Origin: Syntrophomonadaceae bacterium
GTDB lineage: Bacteria; Bacillota; Dethiobacteria; DTU022
Direction: 5' to 3'
Assembly (NCBI GenBank): GCA_003566935.1
Contig: PXBM01000179.1
Span: 1 to 5,761, forward strand
Length of the DNA: 5,761 nt
The first letter of the stretch is position 1. Every line of letters starts with the position of its first letter. The notes below the pieces were generated by a model, which searched no databases, was not told the DNA's origin, and saw only the letters and a program-made list of their open reading frames with translations. The position numbers were made by a program, and so were the translations under genes. This document shows positions 1 to 5,761 of this stretch, one piece after another.

Positions 1-786
1 GAGCTATTCGATGATTTTCCTGAGTCAGGGGAACCGGAAGAGACTGGATTAGAAGAGGAAACAAAATTGGAAGCGGAAGAGCCCGAAGAATTAGAATTGG
101 GTTCTGATAAAGCTGAAACAGATCAATTGTTTGAAGAAGTATCAGAAGAAACTGAAGATCCGTCAGAGATGTTTTCTGAAGATGACTTTATAGAACCAAT
201 TCAGGCAGAAAGTAAGATAGAAGAGAGCGATGAAGAAGTAAAGGATCTTGATAATCTGTTTAAAGATGATGCGGAAGAAGAATCTATAGATGAACCGTGG
301 GATATTACCGAAGATGATAAAGATTTTATTTCAGAAGCCGATCAGTCAGGTGCTGCATCCGTAAAACCCTCTGCGGCTTTTCTTGATGATGTAACACTGA
401 TCGCGCCCGAGGACGATAAGCCGACTCTTGGCCAGTATGCGCAAGCATCTCCGGAAGAAGCTGAGCCGGAAGAAGCATCTTTTGGCACTGATTTCGATGA
501 TGATCTGTCTTTTGATTTAGGACCAGATGAAGGTGCCGGGCTAGATGAAGATGATAAGTTTTTTGATCAACTTTTCGAAGAAAAAGCCGATACACAGCCT
601 GATGAAACAACCCCTTTCGAGGAACCCGAAGCTACTTTGGGAGCATCGGAAGGAAGGAAAAGTTTGCGAGAAATATCAGAGCTGCCCGGTGAAACAGCAG
701 ACGACTTTCTATTTGGTGATAACGATTTTATTGATGAGGGATATGATAAAGAAAGATTAAATGATTTGATCGAGGACGAAACTTTT
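1..786 (+). other. Acidic low-complexity region with repeated LF/DFI motifs in the signal peptidase tail
   Basis: In the 262 codons here, 98 residues are Asp or Glu (37%) and only about 15 are Lys or Arg. Short motifs recur within it. DQLFEE appears exactly twice (bases 121-138 and 565-582), with related ELFDDF at the left edge and DNLFKDD near 250-270. A second motif, [ML]Fx[DE][DN]DFI[DE], occurs at 169-195 and 709-735. The two DQLFEE copies use different synonymous codons for Leu and Phe, so they are not a fresh DNA duplication. Aromatic/aliphatic pairs in an acidic disordered tail suggest repeated docking sites for a cytoplasmic partner; that is inference. Confidence 0.6.
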
Positions 787-1434
787 GGTGCAAAAAAAAG
801 AAAAGGAAAGCATGATCAGGATAAAGATGATAAGCGCGGCGGTGGTTTTTCGAAATTCTTTTCCATCCTGGGCAACGTATTTTTTGTTTTGTTGCTTTTG
901 ATTATGGCTACCTTATCTTTTTTCTTGATTCAGAGCAGAATAGCCGGTGGTGTGCCGGAAGTAGCCGGGTACCAGATGTATATTGTCTTAAGTGGCAGTA
1001 TGAGTCCAGAATTTGATACTGGCAGTCTGGCTTTCGTCCAGGAAGTTGATACCGATGAACTTGCCGTTGGCGACATTATTACTTACCGCAGTCAGGCCGA
1101 TTCAGACTCACTAACTACGCACCGTATAGTTGATATTATTAGGAATGACAGCGTGCAGTTTGTTACCCGTGGCGACGCCAATAACGTTAATGATCCTAAT
1201 CCTGTTCTGGCAGAAAATGTCGTCGGCCAGGTATCTGGTTCAGTCCCCTATGTGGGTTACGTGCTAAATTTTGTTCAGACCCGCCAGGGTTTAATCCTGC
1301 TAATATTCGTACCCGGTGTCCTGATAATTATTTATGAACTGGGCAAGATCATGAAATATCTGACTCAGGATAAAAATGGTAAAAGTAAGAAGGAAAAGGG
1401 TGATAGCAGCAACACCCGCCTTGCCGAGCAGTAA
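1..1434 (+). CDS. SipW-like (S26B) signal peptidase I with long acidic cytoplasmic tail, 5' partial
   Basis: A membrane serine protease that would remove signal peptides from exported proteins. The frame is open from the first base, and the first 22 codons have the same acidic composition as what follows, so the gene starts upstream; the TTG at 67 is probably internal. Numbering from the first codon in the window: residues 1-262 are acidic and probably disordered; 265-280 are Lys/Arg-rich; 286-310 form a membrane segment; the catalytic domain follows. Its SGSMSP box holds the nucleophile Ser333, TTHRIV holds His374 (histidine in place of the lysine of E. coli LepB), and RGDANN (390-395) with Asp398 form the last conserved box. 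A second membrane segment lies at about 430-448, then a Lys-rich tail. This is the ER/SipW type with a Ser-His dyad. SipW proteins are usually near 190 residues, so the tail of more than 260 is exceptional. It is convergent with the operon to its right. The protease call is firm; the tail's role is unknown. Confidence 0.9.
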   Translation, partial: ELFDDFPESGEPEETGLEEETKLEAEEPEELELGSDKAETDQLFEEVSEETEDPSEMFSEDDFIEPIQAESKIEESDEEVKDLDNLFKDDAEEESIDEPWDITEDDKDFISEADQSGAASVKPSAAFLDDVTLIAPEDDKPTLGQYAQASPEEAEPEEASFGTDFDDDLSFDLGPDEGAGLDEDDKFFDQLFEEKADTQPDETTPFEEPEATLGASEGRKSLREISELPGETADDFLFGDNDFIDEGYDKERLNDLIEDETFGAKKRKGKHDQDKDDKRGGGFSKFFSILGNVFFVLLLLIMATLSFFLIQSRIAGGVPEVAGYQMYIVLSGSMSPEFDTGSLAFVQEVDTDELAVGDIITYRSQADSDSLTTHRIVDIIRNDSVQFVTRGDANNVNDPNPVLAENVVGQVSGSVPYVGYVLNFVQTRQGLILLIFVPGVLIIIYELGKIMKYLTQDKNGKSKKEKGDSSNTRLAEQ

Positions 1435-1478
1435 CTTTATAGGTTTTACACTGTCTATAAATTAATCAAGTTTTATTT

Positions 1479-1515
1479 AAAAAAGCCCCTTCGTTATAAC
1501 CGAAAGGGCTTTTTA
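1479..1515. terminator. Bidirectional intrinsic terminator between convergent units
   Basis: The arms 1480-1493 and 1501-1514 (AAAAAGCCCCTTCG and CGAAAGGGCTTTTT) pair over 14 positions around a 7-base loop. The + strand reading ends in TTTTTATTT and the - strand reading ends in TTTTTTAAAT, so both directions have a U-tract. There is one non-Watson-Crick position: C-A on the + strand transcript but a G-U wobble on the - strand transcript, so the hairpin should be somewhat stronger for the leftward operon. It sits 45 bp after the signal peptidase stop and about 35 bp after the last DUF35 stop. Confidence 0.88.
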
Positions 1516-1549
1516 TTTGTCAGCACTAATCCCGTTTTAAAAATCAGCA

Positions 1550-2032
1550 CTACAGGGGTTTGAAATAATCGATATCATTAATCCCGCCTTTACGCTTAGG
1601 TTTTGCTTTAAAGTGGGCGGTAACTTTCATGCCAATGTATACTTCCTCTTCCTTACATTCGCCCATCCTGTGTATTAGCATTCCATCGGCGAACTGGATT
1701 GCAGCCAGCAAGGTCGGTTTTTCTTTTGTTTCTCCTTCGAGGGTTTTGTGAACAACAGTGAAGGAGTGGATGATCCCTTCGGTGCCTACATCAACCCAGT
1801 CCTTTTCTTCCAGGCGCTTAAAGCAGCGCTCACAATATAGGCGGGCCGGAACATAAGTGATTTCGCAGGCTTCACACCTGGTTCCGATAATATTTCCATC
1901 TTCTTTTATCTTTTCAAAAAACCGCTGACCAGCCACACCGGCAGTATAGCGGTTCTTGACCGGGAAAGCTCCAACCCCGGGGTCCCAGTAGCGGTTGTCT
2001 ACATTCCTGGTGATTTTCTCCAGTATGCCCAT
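1550..2032 (-). CDS. Zn-ribbon/OB-fold (DUF35) protein, second copy
   Basis: A small partner protein of thiolase-superfamily enzymes. DUF35 proteins have an N-terminal helix, a rubredoxin-like zinc ribbon and an OB fold, and in known systems they bind the thiolase-like subunit and help form the acyl-CoA site. Counting from the ATG at 2032 (160 aa), four cysteines in two CxxC pairs (Cys53, Cys56, Cys67, Cys70) make the zinc ribbon, preceded by a helix around 35-48. The OB fold runs from about 80 to the end and closes with DIDYFKPL, nearly identical to the end of the upstream copy. The frame also has a TTG at 2038, but the AAGGAGGG ribosome site abuts it, while it lies an ideal 7 bases before the ATG; the ATG is therefore chosen. 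It is the last gene of the operon, 12 bp after its paralogue and likely translationally coupled to it. The family call is firm; the substrate is unknown. Confidence 0.9.
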   Translation of the reverse strand: MGILEKITRNVDNRYWDPGVGAFPVKNRYTAGVAGQRFFEKIKEDGNIIGTRCEACEITYVPARLYCERCFKRLEEKDWVDVGTEGIIHSFTVVHKTLEGETKEKPTLLAAIQFADGMLIHRMGECKEEEVYIGMKVTAHFKAKPKRKGGINDIDYFKPL

Positions 2033-2038
2033 TTTCAA

Positions 2039-2046
2039 CCCTCCTT
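2039..2046 (-). promoter_or_regulatory. Ribosome binding site that fixes the DUF35 start and overlaps the previous stop
   Basis: On the - strand the sequence AAGGAGGG covers 2046-2039. It shares two bases with the TAA stop of the upstream DUF35 gene (2047-2045). There is no room between it and the TTG at 2038, whereas the ATG at 2032-2030 is spaced 7 bases from it. This supports the ATG start and coupling of translation between the two DUF35 genes. Confidence 0.8.
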
Positions 2047-2560
2047 AAAGTGGTTTGAAATATTTAATGTCAGTTATAGAACCCGTTCTTTTTGCTTTAG
2101 GCTTCCAGACAGCTTTGACTTTCATGCCTATCTTAATCTTTTCCGGTTCCACTTCACCTAAAATGTGCATAATCCCCATCCCATCAGAAGCGCCATCTAT
2201 TTCGATCACCGCCGGCAGGTGAGGATCTTCGCCTTCCTTGATGCGGCTGGCATCCCAGTGCACGTGACAGATGGAAAAGGTATTGATAGTACCTGTATCT
2301 TTTACGTAGCGCCAGCTGTTGCAGGGGATAAAGCATAACTCACAAAAAAGGCGCGGCGGAAGCATAATTCGTTTGCACTTACGGCACTCTGTAGCTATAA
2401 TTCTGCCCTCTTTTAGTTCAGCTAAATAGCGTTTGATTGCAACTCCCATATCCCAGGCATAAGCGCAGTCAAGGCTATCTTCGGTGACAAATATATTGCC
2501 GGAACGGATATCCTCTTCAGAGAGGGCTGTTCCGCCCGATACTTGTATTTTTTCACTCAT
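2045..2560 (-). CDS. Zn-ribbon/OB-fold (DUF35) protein, first copy
   Basis: A 171-residue DUF35 protein, expected to be the non-catalytic partner of one of the thiolase-like proteins encoded just upstream. The ribbon cysteines are Cys59, Cys62, Cys73 and Cys76 (CRKC and CELC), spaced exactly as in the downstream copy. The segment before them (about 36-52) reads as the amphipathic DUF35 N-terminal helix. The OB fold covers about 85-171 and includes IGMKVKAVWKPKAKR and the closing DIKYFKPL. The ATG at 2560 has a strong AAAGGAGG site 7 bases upstream. The gap to the preceding thiolase-like gene is 66 bp, the longest in the operon, but I see no convincing promoter or terminator in it. The first 35 residues differ completely from the second copy, so the two may bind different thiolase-like partners. 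The family is sure; the pairing is inferred. Confidence 0.91.
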   Translation of the reverse strand: MSEKIQVSGGTALSEEDIRSGNIFVTEDSLDCAYAWDMGVAIKRYLAELKEGRIIATECRKCKRIMLPPRLFCELCFIPCNSWRYVKDTGTINTFSICHVHWDASRIKEGEDPHLPAVIEIDGASDGMGIMHILGEVEPEKIKIGMKVKAVWKPKAKRTGSITDIKYFKPL

Positions 2561-2626
2561 CGTTAAACCTCCTTTGCCAGATCATTATCAATTTGGCTAA
2601 TTAACCCCTTATCTTACATTACTAGT

Positions 2627-3784
2627 CTAAATCCCGGTGACTACTACAGAGCTGACCTGCATCAGGTCGCCCCAGGCCTGGGCTACGCCAAGCCGCGGGT
2701 CGCCAGGCACCTGGCGTTCTCCGGCTTCTCCCCGCAGCTGCCAGAACAGCTCGCAAATTTTCATGACTCCTGCTGCCGCAATGGGGTTGCCAACACCGAG
2801 CAGGCCGCCGGAAGGACACATGGGCAAATTGCCGTCACGGGCAAAATGGCCGTCACGCAATAATTCCACTGTTTTACCGCGTGGTGATAGCTGCAGCCCT
2901 TCCATGTGGTGCAAAGCCTTGTAGTCGAAGGGGTCGTAAGGCTCGGCAATATTAATCTGTTTATCCGGTTCCCTGATCCCTGCCATTTCGTAGGCCATCC
3001 TGGCGGCCTTGTCAAGGTAGCGGGGATAATACAAATCTCGGGTGGCCCAGTAAGCTGTATCCAGAGTCCAGCCTACACCTTCAATCCAGACCGGCTTATC
3101 GGTTAAGCGCCTGGCTACCGGTTCAGCGGCCAGCACCACGGCTGCTGCGCCATCTGATACCGGACTGACATCAAGCCGGCTGACCGGGTAAGCCATAGTT
3201 TCTGAATTTAAAACGTCCTCAACCGTTATTTCATCTTTAAACTGGGAAGAAGGATGCAATAAACCGTTACGTTTATTATTTACTGCCGCCAGGGCCATAT
3301 CTTCCTTGGTATACCCGTAGCGCTCCATATAGCGGTTCATTTCCAGGGCAAATATCCAGAGCAGGTTGGGGTGAAGGGCCCGTTCGGTTATAGCATCGAA
3401 AATGGTCAGGAAAAAACCCTGGGCATGAGGCATGGCGTTCGACATTTTTTCTTCACAGACAACCAGGCAGATGTCAAACATACCCGAGGCTACATGGTGC
3501 CAACCGTGTACAACGGCATGAACGCCGGTAGCACCGCCCACGTAAACCCTCATGGTCGGCTTATTCCAACCACCGCAGCCATCGGCTAAGTATTCTCCCT
3601 TCTGGTGAATTCCGTCAAAGGCATCGGGAGCACTGCCGTGGGCAACACAATCAATATCATCAAGGCTCAGGCCGCAGCTGTCCAGGGCAGTTTTCGTTGC
3701 TTCAAAAGATAACTCCTTCGGAGTTTCTAAGGCCCTGCGCACAAACTTGGTCAGGCCTGCGCCCACTATTGCTACTTTTCTCAT
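2627..3784 (-). CDS. Thiolase-superfamily (SCP2/Ltp2-like) protein lacking catalytic residues, copy B
   Basis: A 385-residue protein of thiolase fold and usual family length: N-terminal VAIVGAGLTKF strand-loop, EMNRYMERYG (148-157) and SDGAAAVVL (210-218) in the middle, and a C-terminal QLRGEAGERQV (349-359) typical of SCP2-type thiolases. The catalytic sites are altered. Where ACASG holds the nucleophilic Cys, the sequence is GGATG (Gly84). In HDxF the His is Tyr283 (EPYDPF). In GHP the His is Asn333. The C-terminal CxGGG is replaced by AWGDLMQ. The NxSGG Asn is Cys323. Standard acetyl transfer to CoA is therefore unlikely. The helix after Gly84 is unusually His-rich (His89, 93, 96, 97). The ATG at 3784 has GGAGGG 7 bases upstream. 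It follows its paralogue by 26 bp. Possible roles are retro-aldol or retro-Claisen cleavage of a CoA ester with a DUF35 partner, or a structural subunit. Automated annotation would say acetyl-CoA acetyltransferase, which the residues do not support. Confidence 0.88.
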   Translation of the reverse strand: MRKVAIVGAGLTKFVRRALETPKELSFEATKTALDSCGLSLDDIDCVAHGSAPDAFDGIHQKGEYLADGCGGWNKPTMRVYVGGATGVHAVVHGWHHVASGMFDICLVVCEEKMSNAMPHAQGFFLTIFDAITERALHPNLLWIFALEMNRYMERYGYTKEDMALAAVNNKRNGLLHPSSQFKDEITVEDVLNSETMAYPVSRLDVSPVSDGAAAVVLAAEPVARRLTDKPVWIEGVGWTLDTAYWATRDLYYPRYLDKAARMAYEMAGIREPDKQINIAEPYDPFDYKALHHMEGLQLSPRGKTVELLRDGHFARDGNLPMCPSGGLLGVGNPIAAAGVMKICELFWQLRGEAGERQVPGDPRLGVAQAWGDLMQVSSVVVTGI

Positions 3785-3810
3785 TGTTCAACCCTCCGTT
3801 TTTTCAGGCC

Positions 3811-4974
3811 TTAAAGCCTGTTACTTAAGACAACTGCAGTTCCGGTAGCTGTCGGTATACCTCGCCAGGCAAAGGCCAGGCCGGTTTCCACACCTGCCAG
3901 CTGGTTTTTGCCTGCTTCACCTCTTAGCTGCAGGGCAGTTTCCATTACCTTTTGCAGGCCATTGGCCTCATGCAGGTAGCCAGCACCCAGGCTGCCGCCT
4001 GAAACGTTAACCGGCAGGTCACCACCAGGTTCAAAGCAGCCCATCTCCAGCAGCTTGCCTGCTTCACCGAAGCCGCACATTTGAAGCGCTTCTAAGTGCT
4101 GCAGTTCTTTATAGGAGAAAGTATCATCTATTTCGGCAAAATCAATCTCATTTACCGGGCTCTTAATATTGGCCATTTCATATGCTTTATCAGCCGCCAG
4201 TTTAGCGTAAAGGGCGCCTCCCAAACCTTCACGGCGTGAATCAAGATTGGGTGTGTCTGTAGCCCAACCAACACCTTTAATCCAAACCGGGTTAGCGGTC
4301 ATCTCCAGGGCCTTTTCTTCAGAGGCCAGTAAAATGACAATTGCCCCGTCCAGGTGACCGCTAATATCAAACTGCCCCAGCGGTTCACTGACCGGTTCCG
4401 CGCAGGTTACATCCTCCAGCGTTACTTTGGCCCCGTAAACTGCTCGCGGGTTTGATAGAGCATTGTACCTGTTTTTCATCACTACCCGGGCACACTGTTC
4501 GCGGGTGCTGAAGCTCTCATGTAAATAGCGATTCATTTCCAGCCCGGCAATGAAATAGGGGTGCTCTTTCAGGGGGCGGATATAGGCCGGATCGGTAGCA
4601 TATGCCGCTACCTTTTCATAATGCGACAAGTTAGATACCTTGGAAAAAGCCGATGTGGCAACAATACTCTGCTGACCGGTTTTAATTTGCATCAGGGCGG
4701 AAGCCAGACCCTGCAGGCTGTCACCGGCAATACTCTGGACCGGTTTTAGAACAGCACCGAGCTGGTCGGGTACATATTCATCGGCAATACTGATTCCTTC
4801 CATAAAGTCCTCCGATGAGGCAACAAAAGAGTCGATTGACTGGGGGTGAATACCCCCGGCATCTTCGTAGCACTTGGTTGCCGCTTCAAAAATCATCTCC
4901 CGGTAAGAAAGGTCAGTTGAAGTGGTCCTGAAGCCGGAGCAACCTATGCCGACAATGGCAACTCGTTTACTCAT
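3811..4974 (-). CDS. Thiolase-superfamily (SCP2/Ltp2-like) protein lacking catalytic residues, copy A
   Basis: A 387-residue paralogue of the next gene in the operon. Shared landmarks are VAIVGIG near the start, EMNRY (146-150), PVWIKGVGWATDT (229-241) and QLRGEAGKNQL (349-359). The nucleophile region reads SIAGDSLQGL, placing Ala83 where thiolases have Cys. HDxF has become DDTF (Asp283), and GHP has become GYL (Tyr333), with His335 two residues on. The C-terminal Cys-Gly-Gly loop reads AWRGIPT. The Asn of NxSGG is kept (Asn323). The D-G-A-I-V strand motif (209-213) of the second half is intact, and there is no frameshift, so this is a maintained protein and not a decaying gene. The ATG at 4974 has AAGGAGGG 10 bases upstream; the gap from the dehydrogenase stop is 34 bp. 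It probably forms a thiolase-type dimer with itself or with copy B, plus DUF35. Non-standard chemistry or a regulatory subunit are both possible. Confidence 0.87.
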   Translation of the reverse strand: MSKRVAIVGIGCSGFRTTSTDLSYREMIFEAATKCYEDAGGIHPQSIDSFVASSEDFMEGISIADEYVPDQLGAVLKPVQSIAGDSLQGLASALMQIKTGQQSIVATSAFSKVSNLSHYEKVAAYATDPAYIRPLKEHPYFIAGLEMNRYLHESFSTREQCARVVMKNRYNALSNPRAVYGAKVTLEDVTCAEPVSEPLGQFDISGHLDGAIVILLASEEKALEMTANPVWIKGVGWATDTPNLDSRREGLGGALYAKLAADKAYEMANIKSPVNEIDFAEIDDTFSYKELQHLEALQMCGFGEAGKLLEMGCFEPGGDLPVNVSGGSLGAGYLHEANGLQKVMETALQLRGEAGKNQLAGVETGLAFAWRGIPTATGTAVVLSNRL

Positions 4975-5008
4975 TAACTTTGATCCCTCCTTGAAACTTA
5001 AAGAATGT

Positions 5009-5761
5009 TTAACATCCCAACTGCCTGGCTATTACCAGGCGCTGGATTTCTGACGTTCCTTCTCCTATTTCCATCAATTTTGCATCCCGCAGGTATCGCT
5101 CTACCGGGTATTCCCTGGTATAGCCGTAGCCCCCGAAAATCTGAATAGCTTCCAGGGCGCATTTAACAGCCGTTTCTGATGCAAACAGCTTGGCCATGGC
5201 TGACTGCCTGGTGAAGGACAGGCCCTGGTCCTTTAACCAGGCCGCTTTATAGACTGCCGTGCGGGCCAGCTCTACTGCCATTGCCATGTCTGCCAGCTTA
5301 AACTGGATCGCCTGGAATTTTGAAATAGGTTGGCCAAACTGCCGGCGCTCTTTGGCATATTCCAGGGCTGCATCAAGGGAAGCCTGGGCAATGCCGACAG
5401 AGAGAGCCCCGATACTGATCCGTCCGCCATCTAAGACCTGCAGGAACTGCTTAAAGCCTTCGCCCCGTTTACCCAGCAGTGAGTCAGCAGGCAGGTGGAC
5501 ATCGTGTAAGGCTATTTCTGCAGTGTCTGAGGCTTTCAGGCCCAGTTTTTCGTATGGAGCTGAAACTGTAAAGCCTTCGGAGCCGCCGGGGACAAGAAAA
5601 GAACTGATTCCCTTAGCACCCTGGCCCGGCTCGGTAACAGCAGTAATGATCACCAGCCCAGCGTATGTGGCGTTAGTGATAAAGCACTTGCTGCCGTTAA
5701 TAACCCAGTCATCTCCGTTCTGTACGGCAGTAGTTTTGGTGCCACCGGCATCTGAACCGGC
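5009..5761 (-). CDS. Acyl-CoA dehydrogenase, 5' partial
   Basis: An FAD flavoprotein that makes the alpha,beta double bond in an acyl-CoA and passes electrons to an electron-transfer flavoprotein. The window holds the last 250 residues; about 130 of a usual 380 are missing. The frame is open to the right edge, and the GTG at 5653 is internal because conserved sequence precedes it. In window-fragment numbering: GSDAGG (2-7) is the end of the first family signature; KCFITNA (25-31) is the flavin-contacting strand; ERRQFG (138-143) and QIFGGYG (207-213) contact FAD. Residues 207-226 fit the second family signature. Glu234 in EIGEGTSEIQ is at the catalytic base position used by short-chain and butyryl-CoA dehydrogenases. 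All visible active-site residues are intact. It is the first gene seen of the leftward operon. Substrate chain length or branching cannot be read from this fragment. Confidence 0.95.
   Translation of the reverse strand, partial: AGSDAGGTKTTAVQNGDDWVINGSKCFITNATYAGLVIITAVTEPGQGAKGISSFLVPGGSEGFTVSAPYEKLGLKASDTAEIALHDVHLPADSLLGKRGEGFKQFLQVLDGGRISIGALSVGIAQASLDAALEYAKERRQFGQPISKFQAIQFKLADMAMAVELARTAVYKAAWLKDQGLSFTRQSAMAKLFASETAVKCALEAIQIFGGYGYTREYPVERYLRDAKLMEIGEGTSEIQRLVIARQLGC

Noticed and set aside
67..69. TTG as the true start of the signal peptidase gene, with AGAGG 8 bases before it
   Set aside because: The frame is open to the window edge with the same acidic residue composition upstream, and the AGAGG lies within a run of Glu codons, so it is likely chance.
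1520..1552. Direct repeat TCAGCACTA at 1520-1528 and 1544-1552
   Set aside because: Two 9-base copies only, one overlapping a stop codon; more likely a small local duplication than an attachment or regulatory site.
2036..2038. TTG start for the last DUF35 gene
   Set aside because: The ribosome site directly abuts it; the ATG six bases later has correct spacing.
3371..3589. Rightward open frame opposite thiolase-like copy B
   Set aside because: It is a shadow of a well-conserved gene, with no recognisable protein features; the same applies to other frames overlapping the operon.
3805..3820. CAGGC/GCCTG hairpin between the two thiolase-like genes
   Set aside because: The stem is only 5 bp, and on the transcribed strand it is followed by A's rather than T's, so it is not a terminator.
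2627..4974. Thiolase-like genes as decaying pseudogenes
   Set aside because: Both frames are full length with good ribosome sites and intact fold motifs; only catalytic positions differ, which argues for changed function.
5651..5653. GTG as the start of the acyl-CoA dehydrogenase
   Set aside because: Conserved family sequence (GSDAGG, FITNA) is in frame before it, up to the window edge.
1..5761. CRISPR array, tRNA or rRNA gene, insertion sequence or phage genes
   Set aside because: No regular spaced repeats, cloverleaf-like sequence, transposase motifs or terminal inverted repeats were seen.

Overview
The window looks like part of a bacterial chromosome, most likely an anaerobic member of the Bacillota (Clostridia or Peptococcaceae-like). 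This rests on strong AGGAGG-type ribosome binding sites 7-11 bases before the starts, a SipW-type (ER-type) signal peptidase, moderate GC, and an acyl-CoA degradation cluster with thiolase-like and DUF35 proteins. The lineage is an inference from style and gene content; no marker gene is present.

Layout: two convergent transcription units meet at one hairpin. From the left edge to 1434 on the + strand runs the 3' part of a gene for a membrane signal peptidase. It carries a very long, strongly acidic, repeat-containing cytoplasmic tail whose beginning lies outside the window. A hairpin with T-runs on both sides (about 1479-1515) can terminate transcription from both directions. From the right edge down to 1550 on the - strand runs a tightly packed operon. 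In order of transcription it encodes an acyl-CoA dehydrogenase (5' end outside the window), two paralogous thiolase-superfamily proteins, and two paralogous zinc-ribbon/OB-fold (DUF35) proteins. Gaps are 34, 26, 66 and 12 bp. No stretch longer than 115 bp lacks a gene.

How the genes may work together: the dehydrogenase would desaturate an acyl-CoA, and the thiolase-like and DUF35 proteins would form a complex acting on a downstream CoA intermediate. The most notable point is that both thiolase-like proteins lack the nucleophilic cysteine and the two other usual catalytic positions (HDxF and GHP histidines, C-terminal Cys-Gly-Gly loop). At the two histidine positions they carry complementary replacements: Tyr/Asn in one and Asp/Tyr in the other. 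Thiolysis by the standard mechanism is therefore unlikely. The set resembles the logic of the steroid side-chain aldolase Ltp2-DUF35, which is also a Cys-less thiolase-fold enzyme acting after an acyl-CoA dehydrogenase. A C-C cleaving (retro-aldol or related) complex built from two thiolase-like and two DUF35 subunits is the leading hypothesis. The substrate cannot be told from the window.
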